Shown: positions 8,513 to 17,236, counted from the stretch's first letter. The stretch: DNA of 64,000 nt from Shimazuella soli (GCF_022511585.1 NZ_JAKWBN010000001.1:296269-360268), one strand, 5' to 3'. Translations and numbers: made by a program. Notes: generated from the letters alone by a model not told the origin.

Positions 8513-10114
8513 ATGATTTATTTCCTCGTTGCCTTGTTAGTACTTGTGTTCTTGGCAATTGGTTTATTTGTATTGATGCACTTTATTTCTCGAAAACCCC
8601 AGCATTCCATTATTCGTTCTCATCCATTTTTGGGTTGGCTCCGCTATTTTCTTGAAAAACTAGGTCCAGAGTTTCGCCAGTATTGGTTTGATGATGATCG
8701 ATCCGGCAAACCTTTTTCTCGCTATGAATTTATTGGACTTGTCTTTTCGGCAAAGTATCGCACGGATCTTCTCGGATTTGGCTCTAAACAAGATTTCCAA
8801 GAGCCTGGCTATTACATAGCAAATTCGATGTTTCCCTTGTTACAGGATGAGTTAACAGTAAATAATGCTGAACTTGTCGACGCAAAGAAGTATCAAATTG
8901 AAAAAGAAGGTGTCTTCACCCGTAAAGAGAAGATGATCGACGATAAGACTTATACTTGGGAGTATCCAGAAGAGGATTGTACAATAGTTGGTCCAAATCG
9001 CAAGATTCCATGGAAACTCAGTGGTATGTTTGGCGCGTCAGCAACATCTTATGGTTCGATCGGCGAAAATTACATCTTATCAACTGGCTCTGGTGCTGCT
9101 ATGGCAGGTGGATCATGGATAAACACAGGAGAAGGCGGGGTTATTCATGAACACTTGCAGACTGGAGCAGATGTCGTAGCTCAAATAGGTCCTGGACTGT
9201 TCGGATATCGGGATGAAACAGGAAACTTTTCATGGGAAGTGTTTGGAAAAAAAGCAGCAGAGCCTAATATCAAAGCGTTTGAACTGAAATTTGCGCAAGG
9301 AGCAAAAATTCGCGGGGGTCACCTCGAAGGAAAAAAAGTAACCGAAAAGATCGCAGAAGTACGTAATGTCCCAGTCGGGAAAACGATCAATTCTCCTAAC
9401 CGTTTTCCATTTCTAAGAAACCCAGAAGAAGCACTTTTGTTTGTCAAGGAGTTGCAGGAAAAGGGCGGTAAACCAGTAGGATTGAAGCTTGTAATTGGAC
9501 AGCAGCCTATTCTAAACCAGTTTTTTGAGACGATGATTCGACTGGATATTTACCCCGATTTCTTTACGATAGATGGTGGAGAAGGTGGGTCAGGGGCAAC
9601 ATATAAATCAATGGCAGATTCTATGGGTTTACCTCTTATCCCAGCTTTGATCACTTTTGTGGACACTGCCTATCGATATGGGGTACGGGACCAGTTTAAG
9701 ATATTTGCTTCCGGAAAACTAATCTCACCTGATAAAGTAGCGATTGCTTTGGCGATCGGTGCAGATGCAGTAAACTCTGCTCGTGGTTTTATGATGGCCA
9801 ATGGCTGCATCATGGCATTGCAATGTCATACAGGTCATTGTCCAGCAGGTGTAGCGACTACTGATCCAAAATTACAAGATGCACTTGTTCCAGAAGAGAA
9901 AAAATGGCGAGTGATGAATTACATCATCAGTATGCGTTTCGGTTTATTTGCACTCGCTGCTGCCAGTGGTTTGGATAGTCCAAAGCGGTTTACGAGAGAT
10001 CACATCGTCTTTAAACATGAATCAGGGCGTACGGTGACATTGAGTGAACTATTTCCTATTCCAGAGGTAGAACCGATAAAAGCAGTTGTACCACAAGGAG
10101 AAAATGTTTCATAG
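8513..10114 (+). CDS. FMN-binding glutamate synthase family protein
   Basis: About 533 aa. An N-terminal membrane helix (residues ~1-20) precedes a glutamate-synthase-like FMN barrel: GSGAAMAGGSWINTGEGG, then FFTIDGGEGGSGATYKSMADSMGLPL, and the Fe-S-type cysteine region ALQCHTGHCPAGVATTDP. These stand-alone GltB-like proteins lack the glutaminase domain; their reaction is not well established, though the fold suggests amino-group or redox chemistry. The ATG at 8513 (or GTG at 8510) is preferred because GGAGGA is at 8501-8506. Confidence 0.85.
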   Translation: MIYFLVALLVLVFLAIGLFVLMHFISRKPQHSIIRSHPFLGWLRYFLEKLGPEFRQYWFDDDRSGKPFSRYEFIGLVFSAKYRTDLLGFGSKQDFQEPGYYIANSMFPLLQDELTVNNAELVDAKKYQIEKEGVFTRKEKMIDDKTYTWEYPEEDCTIVGPNRKIPWKLSGMFGASATSYGSIGENYILSTGSGAAMAGGSWINTGEGGVIHEHLQTGADVVAQIGPGLFGYRDETGNFSWEVFGKKAAEPNIKAFELKFAQGAKIRGGHLEGKKVTEKIAEVRNVPVGKTINSPNRFPFLRNPEEALLFVKELQEKGGKPVGLKLVIGQQPILNQFFETMIRLDIYPDFFTIDGGEGGSGATYKSMADSMGLPLIPALITFVDTAYRYGVRDQFKIFASGKLISPDKVAIALAIGADAVNSARGFMMANGCIMALQCHTGHCPAGVATTDPKLQDALVPEEKKWRVMNYIISMRFGLFALAAASGLDSPKRFTRDHIVFKHESGRTVTLSELFPIPEVEPIKAVVPQGENVS

Positions 10115-10130
10115 TATAATTTGATTATTA

Positions 10131-10167
10131 AAAGGATTACTCCAAGGTTTCTAGTGAGTAATCCTTT
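10131..10167 (+). terminator. Intrinsic terminator
   Basis: AAAGGATTACTC (10131-10142) is perfectly complementary to GAGTAATCCTTT (10156-10167), followed by more T. Confidence 0.9.
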
Positions 10168-10197
10168 TTTTTCAAAATGAATAGCAGATGAAATTAT

Positions 10198-10217
10198 AAA
10201 CATCAGATGATATGATG
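10198..10217. promoter_or_regulatory. Candidate GntR operator, copy 1
   Basis: The 20-mer AAACATCAGATGATATGATG here is repeated exactly at 10367-10386, 169 bp downstream, upstream of an MFS gene that is paired with a FadR-type GntR gene. The core ACATCA-N7-TGATGT (second copy) is symmetric, as expected for a dimer site. Confidence 0.5.
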
Positions 10218-10354
10218 AATTTGACCCAAATTACTACTATATCCTCCGTACTATGGCTTGCAGGTATTTTCTATAAGAACACATCGCTAGAAAGGATGGA
10301 TCTTCAAAATGAGATAAATTTCTTAATCATTGCTTTGTTTAACTTTTTTATATG

Positions 10355-10401
10355 AATTCCAACCTTAAACATCAGATGATATGATGTTTAAGGTTGGAAT
10401 T
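10355..10401. repeat. 20-bp perfect inverted repeat containing operator copy 2
   Basis: Arms 10355-10374 and 10382-10401 are perfectly complementary with a 7-base centre (GATGATA). The inner part is the second copy of the repeated 20-mer. No T-run follows, so an operator or RNA hairpin fits better than a terminator. It ends 50 bp before the MFS start. Confidence 0.7.
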
Positions 10402-10451
10402 GCTTGTTGATAAGTATTACAAAATCCATTTTTTGAAGCGAGGGAAGTTTA

Positions 10452-11624
10452 ATGAATAAAAAAATAAACTCCACTACCTATACGATGGCGTTTGGACATT
10501 TATTTTGTGATATGAATCAAGGAGCCTTGCCAGCTATACTGCCTTTTTTGATTGCAAAATATCACTTTAGTTATACTGCAATCGCTGGTTTGATTTTAGC
10601 TGCGAATCTCATCTCTTCCATTATTCAGCCATTAATTGGGCATTATTCTGATCGACGTTCTGCAAATTGGATGTTGCCTTTGGGGGTTTTGTTAGGTAGT
10701 GGTGGTTTAGCAGCTATCGGAATTCTGTCTAATTATTGGTCCATATTCTTGGCTGTGATGATTAGCGGTATTGGGATAGCGGTTTTTCATCCAGAGGCAG
10801 CGAAAACAGTGAATAAAGTATCTGGTCGAAATAAAGCCTCTAATATGAGTGTTTTTTCCTTTGGAGGAACACTGGGATTTGCGTTAGGGCCTGTAATTTC
10901 GACTACATCCATCTTAATGTGGGGTTTACAAGGAGTTTTCATTTTACTTGTTCCTGCTGTAATTATGACAATGTTTCTATTTAAGCCTATTAACAAAATG
11001 AAATCTGAAGATACGAGTTTTGAGAGTTTCTCTAAGACCATACAACGCAAAGATCAATGGAGATCATTCTCATTGTTAAGTATTATCCTCTGCATTCGAT
11101 CTATTGTTTTTTATGGATTAAATACTTTCATACCTATATATTGGGTGAGTGTTTTACTTCAATCCAAAAGCACTGGTAGTTCTATGTTAAGTATATTTTT
11201 TCTCTGTGGAGCTATAGGTACTTTAGTCGGTGGACGATTGGCCGATCAGTTTGGGTATATCCCTATAATAAAAACCAGCTTTGTAATCTTATTTCCAGCA
11301 TTATTTTTACTAGGGACAGTAAATAACACAGTAATGGCAACGATTATGCTGATATGTGTTGGTATGATTATATTTTTACCTTATAGTCCAATGGTTGTGT
11401 TAGGTCAGAAATATTTACCTAATCGACCTGGTTTGGCCTCTGGTTTTACACTTGGATTAGCTGTCAGTGTTGGTGGCATAGCTGCACCTGTACTTGGAAA
11501 AATAGCGGATATTTACGGTGTGCACCAGGTTATGATTGTTATTGCTTGTATTTCAATTGTTTCTACTATTTTTTCTCATACTCTTTCCAATGAAACAGAT
11601 AAAGTAAAAAGGATTCAAGCTTAG
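10452..11624 (+). CDS. MFS transporter, fosmidomycin-resistance (Fsr)-like
   Basis: 390 aa with 12 hydrophobic segments. The N-terminus (AFGHLFCDMNQGALPAILPFL) and the loop IGHYSDRRSANWMLPLGVLLG are typical of the Fsr branch of the major facilitator family, drug/proton antiporters in the membrane. It is followed by a FadR-type GntR gene, and repeated palindromes lie upstream, so expression is probably controlled by that regulator. The substrate is unknown. Confidence 0.8.
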   Translation: MNKKINSTTYTMAFGHLFCDMNQGALPAILPFLIAKYHFSYTAIAGLILAANLISSIIQPLIGHYSDRRSANWMLPLGVLLGSGGLAAIGILSNYWSIFLAVMISGIGIAVFHPEAAKTVNKVSGRNKASNMSVFSFGGTLGFALGPVISTTSILMWGLQGVFILLVPAVIMTMFLFKPINKMKSEDTSFESFSKTIQRKDQWRSFSLLSIILCIRSIVFYGLNTFIPIYWVSVLLQSKSTGSSMLSIFFLCGAIGTLVGGRLADQFGYIPIIKTSFVILFPALFLLGTVNNTVMATIMLICVGMIIFLPYSPMVVLGQKYLPNRPGLASGFTLGLAVSVGGIAAPVLGKIADIYGVHQVMIVIACISIVSTIFSHTLSNETDKVKRIQA

Positions 11625-11723
11625 TAGATTATTTCTGGGAACTCTACGGTATTTTGAGTAAATATACTACAACTATTGAAAGGCTATCATTGATATGACA
11701 TGATGAAAACAGGAGATGATAAG

Positions 11724-12428
11724 ATGAACTCAAAGATTTCCTTTCATGCCATAAATCGGTCAAAACTAGTCGATGATGTTGTTAATCAATTGCAAAAGAA
11801 AATTTCAGATGAAGATATTCAAATCGGCGATAAAATTCCTACAGAACCAGAATTAATGGAACAATTTAATGTAGGTAGATCTACTGTACGTGAAGCAGTG
11901 AGAGTACTGGTTCATGCTGGTTTATTGGAGAAGAGACAAGGTTTTGGCACGTATCTTATTGCAAATTTAGGTACGCAAGAACCTTTCTCGCAACGATTGA
12001 GAAGAGCAGAAATTTTGGAGGTTTATGAAGTTAGAAGAATGTTAGAGCTCGAAATGTCAAGATTTGCTGCTATGCGTCGTGATGATCATGATCTGACAAG
12101 CATGCGGGAAGCATTGGATCGACGAATATCAGCATTAAAAAAAGGAGATAGGAATGAGTATATTCATGCAGATGTCTCCTTTCATTTGGCTATAGCTAGG
12201 GCAAGTAAAAATAGTGTTGCTATAGATTTGTTCCAATCATTTTCTTCTGTTCTATCAGAAACATTGCAAAAGTTAGCCGAGGAATCTGCTGATGATTCCC
12301 AACGTCAACATCATATTCACGAAAACATATACCAAGCAATTCTTCAGAAGGATGAAGATTCCGCTGTCCAATGGACACTTGAAAATTTAGATAAAACAGT
12401 CGTAAAGTTAAAAGCTTTACTCAAGTAG
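11724..12428 (+). CDS. FadR-subfamily GntR transcriptional regulator
   Basis: 234 aa from the ATG at 11724 (AGGAGATGAT just before; an upstream ATG at 11700 in the same frame is less well placed). An N-terminal winged helix carries the GntR signature IPTEPELMEQFNVGRSTVREAVRVLVHAGLLEKRQGFGTYL (residues ~35-75), then an all-helical FCD domain with the metal-binding His residues (DVSFHLAIARAS, HHIHENIYQAI). A symmetric ATCAT-N10-ATGAT lies at 11685-11704 just upstream and may be autoregulatory. Confidence 0.85.
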   Translation: MNSKISFHAINRSKLVDDVVNQLQKKISDEDIQIGDKIPTEPELMEQFNVGRSTVREAVRVLVHAGLLEKRQGFGTYLIANLGTQEPFSQRLRRAEILEVYEVRRMLELEMSRFAAMRRDDHDLTSMREALDRRISALKKGDRNEYIHADVSFHLAIARASKNSVAIDLFQSFSSVLSETLQKLAEESADDSQRQHHIHENIYQAILQKDEDSAVQWTLENLDKTVVKLKALLK

Positions 12429-12454
12429 AGAAAAACCTGTAATTTTACTGAGTA

Positions 12455-12482
12455 AACCAACGGTTTGAATTGGCCGTTGGTT
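12455..12482 (+). terminator. Intrinsic terminator
   Basis: AACCAACGG (12455-12463) pairs with CCGTTGGTT (12474-12482), followed by TTTT. Confidence 0.85.
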
Positions 12483-12522
12483 TTTTAGGTTAAGACAATT
12501 CCAGTATTTTTTTCTAATAAAA

Positions 12523-12572
12523 ATCAAATTTATATCAAAGGAAAATCAAATCTTTATCAAAAGAGAATCAAA
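12523..12572 (+). promoter_or_regulatory. Five ATCAAA boxes at exact 11-bp spacing, upstream of a promoter
   Basis: ATCAAA occurs at 12523, 12534, 12545, 12556 and 12567, each exactly 11 bp from the next, i.e. on one face of the helix. A -10-like CATAAT is at 12584-12589, so the array overlaps the -35 position. Direct repeats with this period are characteristic of OmpR/PhoB-type response regulator sites. The regulated gene is the small secreted protein at 12641. Confidence 0.7.
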
Positions 12573-12640
12573 TTTTTGCCTGGCATAATAAGCATTGTAA
12601 GACAATCAAACAAAAAAACATTTCCAAGAAGGAATTCATC

Positions 12641-12844
12641 ATGAATTTCAAAAAAGTATTGTTCAGTTCATTTCTAGGAACAGCGATCGCATTTGGAGCA
12701 ATTACATCAGTTTTTGCAGCGGAAGCACCTAAAAGTTCAACACATAAAGCACCTACTCCAACAAAAATAGTGCAACCTGTAAAACATGCGCCGAAAAAAG
12801 TAAAATCGATCACGCAAGATCAAGCAAAAGCAATTGCACGTTAA
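12641..12844 (+). CDS. Small secreted protein, possibly a truncated PepSY protein
   Basis: 67 aa with a clear signal peptide (residues 1-~27, cleavage near VFA-AEA) followed by a Lys/Pro-rich linker. It ends with KSITQDQAKAIAR, which resembles the first helix of PepSY repeats, then stops, so it could be a PepSY protein cut short. AAGAAGGA precedes the ATG. It has its own promoter region with a phased repeat array and a terminator downstream. Confidence 0.65.
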   Translation: MNFKKVLFSSFLGTAIAFGAITSVFAAEAPKSSTHKAPTPTKIVQPVKHAPKKVKSITQDQAKAIAR

Positions 12845-12932
12845 ATGTTGTGCTCTTTGCCTTTCTTGTAAAAATCATCCTAGATAAAGTGAGAAATCGT
12901 AAAAGTATAGTTTTAGAATAATAATATTATTT

Positions 12933-12949
12933 GATCACTTTTAGTGGTC
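12933..12949 (+). terminator. Short terminator hairpin
   Basis: GATCACT (12933-12939) pairs with AGTGGTC (12943-12949) with one G-U pair, then a long T-rich run. Confidence 0.6.
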
Positions 12950-13148
12950 TTTTTTATTTTGGACGTAAATGTTTCTTTATTTTTCTAGTTTTTTCTTATA
13001 AAATTCAGTTTTAACTTAAGAGGAAATGATTAATTCATGGGATTTTTTAAGAAATTTAACGAATATTATTGATAGCAAGAAAAAAATTTAATAAAATATC
13101 AATGGGTAGATGGAAGATTGTCCATCCCTTTGTCTGGAGTAATATTTG

Positions 13149-13331
13149 ATGGCTATATTCAAGCGAAACTCGGGAAGCAGCGGCGAAGGAGCTAAGGACC
13201 CGCGTGATATGGTGGGACAAAATCCCACTGAGCGAGAGAGGAAGTCCTCGGCTGGTCAGCGTCGCAAGGCAGCGAGGCGGTTGGAAAAGGACTTGGAAGG
13301 TACAGAGTACGAGAAGAAGGACGATGAGTAA
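13149..13331 (+). CDS. Small basic hypothetical protein of high GC content
   Basis: 60 aa, very hydrophilic and charged (GQRRKAARRLEKDLEGTEYE). GC content and codon choice (GGG, CGG, GAG, CTC) differ strongly from the neighbours, suggesting recent transfer, perhaps from a phage. GGAG lies about 10 bases before the ATG. No family recognised. An ACCGA...TCGGT hairpin follows within 60 bp. Confidence 0.4.
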   Translation: MAIFKRNSGSSGEGAKDPRDMVGQNPTERERKSSAGQRRKAARRLEKDLEGTEYEKKDDE

Positions 13332-13479
13332 CTCCCTTTAGGCCCTGTAGCCATGACCGACTGGAGTAAAATCGGTCGGTCAGCAGGGGATTAGTTTTCA
13401 GAAAAATGGGAAGGATAATAACATTTAGCGATATATAAATGTTGTTGATAATATAAATGATAGAGGGGCCACACCTATT

Positions 13480-13523
13480 AGAGGAGTGCGACAAGGGGAC
13501 GGTTCTCATGTCGCATAGCCTCT
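13480..13523. repeat. REP-like palindrome, copy A
   Basis: TGCGACA (13487-13493) faces TGTCGCA (13509-13515) around AGGGGACGGTTCTCA; an outer AGAGG/CCTCT pair and T-run make it terminator-like. A near-identical unit is at 21229-21258. The GGGGACGGTTCT core is familiar from dispersed repeats next to REP-associated transposases in Bacillota (from memory, not checked). Confidence 0.65.
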
Positions 13524-13610
13524 TTTTTAATAGAGTTAACAATGCAGTTGAAAAATTCATGATAAAATAACTACTAGTGAAGTAAGGGGAAGCGGAAGGG
13601 AGAATACCAA

Positions 13611-14543
13611 TTGGAGAAAAGTCAAATTCTTGGAGGTTTGTATGGATTACTGGTAGGAGATGCAGTTGGCGTTCCCTATGAATTTCATGCAGCAAATCAA
13701 TTGCCGCCAATGGAAGAGATCGATATGACTCCTCCTGCTGGATTTAACCGCGCCCATCGAGGAGTCCCTATAGGTACATGGTCAGATGACGGTGCCCAGG
13801 CTTTATGCCTATTGGATTCACTTGTTGAGTGTGGAGAGCTAGATCTCGCAAATTTTGCAGATAAATTATGGGCTTGGTATGACAAGGGCTTATGGGCGGT
13901 CGATCATCATGTATTTGATGTCGGGATTCAAACAAGTGTCTCTCTGCAAGCTTATCATCAAGGCATTTCTCCGGAAAATTCAGGATTTGCAAATCCTGAA
14001 GGAAAGGGAAATGGTTCACTTATGCGAGTACTCCCGCTTGCACTGTGGCATCAAGGAAGCGATGAGCAATTGGTGATCGATAGCCACAAGCAATCCTTGG
14101 TTACACATGGACATCTTACCAATCAAGTAGCTTGTGCTCTGTACTGTTTATGGGTGAGAGAAGTCTCCAAAATACGAGAGATAGAAGAAGCATATCGTGA
14201 AGCGGTCGATCGATTACGAGAAATATATGGAGCAAATAGTAAAGAACGTGATGAACTCGATCTTACTATTAAACCTGATCAAGAGCCTGTGAGCAGGGGC
14301 GGCGGCTATGTGGTAGAGACGATTCAGAGCGTTCGAATTGCAGTTCAGGAAGCAGACTATGAACAGGTAATCAAAAAAGCGATATCACTCGGGGAAGATA
14401 CCGATACCAATGCAGCCATTGCAGGCGGTCTGTATGGGGTGAAAGTTGGATTAGAGGGGATTCCTGATAAATGGTATGATCTTTTGCGTGGTAAAAGTGA
14501 GGTCGAAAGTCTCATAATGAGGTGGCCAGTAAGTAATTCATAA
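13611..14543 (+). CDS. ADP-ribosylglycohydrolase family protein (DraG-like)
   Basis: 310 aa from a TTG start behind AAGGGAGAA. The three metal/ADP-ribose motifs are visible: GLLVGDAVGVPYEF near the N-terminus, GTWSDDGAQALCLLDSL (residues ~55-72), and the C-terminal GEDTDTNAAIAGGLYG with paired Asp residues for two Mg/Mn ions. The family removes ADP-ribose from proteins or small molecules. It stands alone, without an ART partner nearby. Confidence 0.85.
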   Translation: MEKSQILGGLYGLLVGDAVGVPYEFHAANQLPPMEEIDMTPPAGFNRAHRGVPIGTWSDDGAQALCLLDSLVECGELDLANFADKLWAWYDKGLWAVDHHVFDVGIQTSVSLQAYHQGISPENSGFANPEGKGNGSLMRVLPLALWHQGSDEQLVIDSHKQSLVTHGHLTNQVACALYCLWVREVSKIREIEEAYREAVDRLREIYGANSKERDELDLTIKPDQEPVSRGGGYVVETIQSVRIAVQEADYEQVIKKAISLGEDTDTNAAIAGGLYGVKVGLEGIPDKWYDLLRGKSEVESLIMRWPVSNS

Positions 14544-14711
14544 ATATGAAATGAGTTGTCAAATACCAAGTCGTTATAATGATGAAGTTAACAGTATATG
14601 AGGGGACGAGGTGTTGAGATCAGGGGATCAGTGTGAACGAGAAATATGGCTAATTAGAATAAAATCAAGTACAATCGATAACAAGCCTTATGCCCTGATG
14701 AAAGGAGCAGT

Positions 14712-14900
14712 ATGACTCACTCTGAGCTGGATGGGGCAGCAAACACGGTTACCACGCGCATCTTCCTAGCGATGTGTCTCGGTCAGTGCTCACTTCGCAA
14801 TCCAAGGGAACAGCAAGATGACTCCGGAAGTTGTGGAGGTTCGCCGATCAGCCCTAACGGTAAAGGGGTAGTCTGCAAAAAGGCTGACTGTGGGATGTAA
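14712..14900 (+). CDS. Small Cys-containing hypothetical ORF of high GC
   Basis: 62 aa with five Cys residues in the second half (AMCLGQC, GSCGG, VVCKKADCGM). AAAGGAG is four bases before the ATG and an intrinsic terminator follows 37 bp after the stop. Base composition is foreign, as for the ORF at 13149. Family unknown; it could also be a decayed gene or part of a structured RNA. Confidence 0.35.
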   Translation: MTHSELDGAANTVTTRIFLAMCLGQCSLRNPREQQDDSGSCGGSPISPNGKGVVCKKADCGM

Positions 14901-14937
14901 GTAAGGGACACTGTCCAGAACTTCTCCTGCATGTCCG

Positions 14938-14974
14938 GGCTGGAATGAATTCAACTCCAGCCGCCTATTTTTTT
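14938..14974 (+). terminator. Intrinsic terminator
   Basis: GGCTGGA (14938-14944) pairs with TCCAGCC (14956-14962), then GCCTATTTTTTT. Confidence 0.85.
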
Positions 14975-15095
14975 GTATGAGGAAAAGAGAATTGTTTTCT
15001 TTTAGCTAATTTTGTTTATTCTATTTTTTGAGCAACTCGCATGCCCGGTAACACATAATTGGTTCCGTCTGGAAGAGTTGAGAATCAACAGGATC

Positions 15096-16295
15096 TTAAG
15101 TATAGTCTTCAAGGAAAATTGCATTTGCCGCTTGTTCAACTTGATCCAGCATCTTTCCAAGAATAAGTTTTTTTCCCGGAAGGTAAGGTAGAAGTCGGAT
15201 CATTTGGCTGCGGAAGAATATTTGTGTTTTTGATTTGGGAATAAAATCATCAATGAGATCAAGTGCTAACTGTTGATTTTTTTGCACAAAATTTCGCATT
15301 TTACTCTCATAACGTGTGAAAGCCAAATGATGATCTCCTGATGATGACGCTAGTTCACCAGCGAGTACATAAGCTCCAACAAGTGCCATGCTTGTCCCTT
15401 GACCAGAAGCAGGCGATCCACAATATGCAGCGTCTCCAAGCAGTACAGTTCTGCCGATAGACCAATGATCCATCTCCACTTGACTCATTGAATCAAAGTA
15501 GAAATCTTCTGTATCATCCATGTACATGAGAAGTTGGGGAATTTGCCAACCAACACCAGAAAATGCGTCCGCTAGAAGGCCTTTTTGCTGCTCTTTATCA
15601 TGGTGATCATAAGATGGCAATGGAGATTTAAAGGCAAAAAAACTTTTTGCTTCAGCCTGTTTTTTTGTACTATAAATACTTACTACTTTTTCAGGAGCAT
15701 GAAAATAGAGTTCCCATTGATCAAGGTTTAAATAGTTTGGAATGGTGAAGGTAGCAACATAAAATCCAAGATGGTTGATAAACGGTGACTCATCACCAAA
15801 GACGAGTTTACGGACATTGGAATGCAGCCCGTCAGCACCTATCACAAGATCGAATGTTCTTGGTTCGCCTTTTTCAAAAGTTACTATTACTCCATCATCA
15901 TCTTCTGCAATGGAAGAAATAGAATCTCCAAAAATATATTCGACATCATCTTTCGTATGATGATAGAGAATATTCGCCAAGTTCCCTCGCATCACTTCTG
16001 CATCGCCTTCACTACGAAGATTAAAGATATCAGCAGACATAGTAGCTAGAGGTTTATTCTCTTTATTTACATAGGTTCCACCGCGCATATTTGTATCGTT
16101 TTGCCGTATTTCTTGTATCAATCCCATTTTTTCTATTACTTTTATCGCAACCCCACGAATATCTACTTTATATCCTCCACCGCGAAGAATGGGTGATTTC
16201 TCCACAATAGTTGGTTGAAATCCATATTTATGCAGCCAATAAGCCAATGCAGGACCTGCAATACTAGCACCAGATATAAGAATTTTTTTATTCAT
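15096..16295 (-). CDS. FAD-dependent monooxygenase (PHBH/TetX-like)
   Basis: 399 aa from the ATG at 16295 (GGGAG just upstream; a longer frame starts at 16331). N-terminal FAD site ISGASIAGPALAYWLHKYG (GxGxxG-like, residues ~6-24), a middle DLVIGADGLHSNVR motif, and the second FAD motif RTVLLGDAAYCGSPASGQGTSMALVGAYVLA. The class hydroxylates small aromatic or polycyclic compounds using NAD(P)H and O2. It lies 16 bp downstream of a TetR regulator on the same strand, so it may detoxify the ligand that regulator senses. Confidence 0.8.
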   Translation of the reverse strand: MNKKILISGASIAGPALAYWLHKYGFQPTIVEKSPILRGGGYKVDIRGVAIKVIEKMGLIQEIRQNDTNMRGGTYVNKENKPLATMSADIFNLRSEGDAEVMRGNLANILYHHTKDDVEYIFGDSISSIAEDDDGVIVTFEKGEPRTFDLVIGADGLHSNVRKLVFGDESPFINHLGFYVATFTIPNYLNLDQWELYFHAPEKVVSIYSTKKQAEAKSFFAFKSPLPSYDHHDKEQQKGLLADAFSGVGWQIPQLLMYMDDTEDFYFDSMSQVEMDHWSIGRTVLLGDAAYCGSPASGQGTSMALVGAYVLAGELASSSGDHHLAFTRYESKMRNFVQKNQQLALDLIDDFIPKSKTQIFFRSQMIRLLPYLPGKKLILGKMLDQVEQAANAIFLEDYT

Positions 16296-16311
16296 TTTGT
16301 TTCTCCCTCTA

Positions 16312-16965
16312 TTAAGAGTTTTTGGGATCATGTTTTAGTATGTTTTGTAACAATGCTTGTAGTCCAAAATCAAATTCTTGATCAGCATCCCAGTTTTTCA
16401 GATCAGAAATCGTTTGATGAAGGAAAGGGTAGTCTTCTTCCAAAAGTTGATTCCATATCGACATATCAGTGGGTCTGGCTGGAATGCTGGCTATGGGTAC
16501 TGATTCATTGGTAAGTAACTCATGACCGATGATAAAACCTGCCATGCTGTTAATCGCATATAGTGCTTGAAGTCCTGATACATGTGCTTGATGGAGAGCA
16601 GCCATAAGGCGTTCCAGTATGGTTAGGGAAGCTAATGTACGCAGTGGACGAGTTGCTACTAATGGCAGTACACGAGGATGAGCACGCAGTATATCTCGAT
16701 AAGCATGAGCAAAGTTCCATAACTCGTCATAAGGCGTCATGTCAGCTTTAACAGGATAAGGGACTTCAAGCATCAAGTGCTCGATGATGCCATCAAACAA
16801 TGCATCTTTATTGTCGATATGGTTATAAATCGACATGGCTTCTACTCCAAGGATCGTTCCTAATTTCCGCATGCTAAAGCCTTCTAAGCCTTCCTTATCA
16901 ATCAATTCCAAAGCGGTGTGTAACACTTTTTGCCGTGTAAGCGACCGAGTTCCTTTTCGTTTCAT
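16312..16965 (-). CDS. TetR-family transcriptional regulator
   Basis: 217 aa. N-terminal HTH: LTRQKVLHTALELIDKEGLEGFSMRKLGTILGVEAMSIYNHIDNKDALFDGI, the version seen in TetR-type regulators with a TetR_C ligand domain. First gene of a two-gene operon with the flavin monooxygenase. A large perfect palindrome covers its promoter region, consistent with autorepression relieved by a ligand. Confidence 0.85.
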   Translation of the reverse strand: MKRKGTRSLTRQKVLHTALELIDKEGLEGFSMRKLGTILGVEAMSIYNHIDNKDALFDGIIEHLMLEVPYPVKADMTPYDELWNFAHAYRDILRAHPRVLPLVATRPLRTLASLTILERLMAALHQAHVSGLQALYAINSMAGFIIGHELLTNESVPIASIPARPTDMSIWNQLLEEDYPFLHQTISDLKNWDADQEFDFGLQALLQNILKHDPKNS

Positions 16966-16974
16966 AAAAATAAT

Positions 16975-17022
16975 CCCCCACTAAACTTACAGTGTATGCT
17001 TACATTGTAAGTTTAGTGGGGG
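16975..17022. promoter_or_regulatory. 17-bp perfect inverted repeat, likely TetR operator
   Basis: Arms 16975-16991 and 17006-17022 are perfectly complementary with a 14-base centre. Inside are two smaller symmetric units, TTACAGTGTA and TTACATTGTAA, suggesting two dimers. The palindrome starts 10 bp from the tetR start codon. Confidence 0.75.
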
Positions 17023-17098
17023 AAAATGCGTGTGTCAAGTGAATATTTTCACCATTATGGAAAAGAGGAGGGGATTTTGGACAGGAATATAAAAATAC

Positions 17099-17236
17099 AT
17101 GTTTTATCTACATGAAACCCACCCATATATAAAAGAGAATAGGGTTCGTGTAATTCAGCATGAAGAGAGCTATGAAGCTATTCATTCTAATCCAATAGAG
17201 TTAATAGTAAAAATGATATTGGCAAGAAAAGATTAA
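17099..17236 (+). CDS. Possible small ORF or gene remnant
   Basis: 45 aa (begins MFYLHETHPY, ends LIVKMILARKD). Composition looks protein-like, but there is no good ribosome site close to the ATG and the frame is closed upstream, so this may be the end of a decayed gene. No family recognised. Confidence 0.3.
   Translation: MFYLHETHPYIKENRVRVIQHEESYEAIHSNPIELIVKMILARKD

Noticed and set aside
12523-12572. CRISPR or satellite repeat
   Set aside because: Units are 11 bp with only six conserved bases; there are no spacers.
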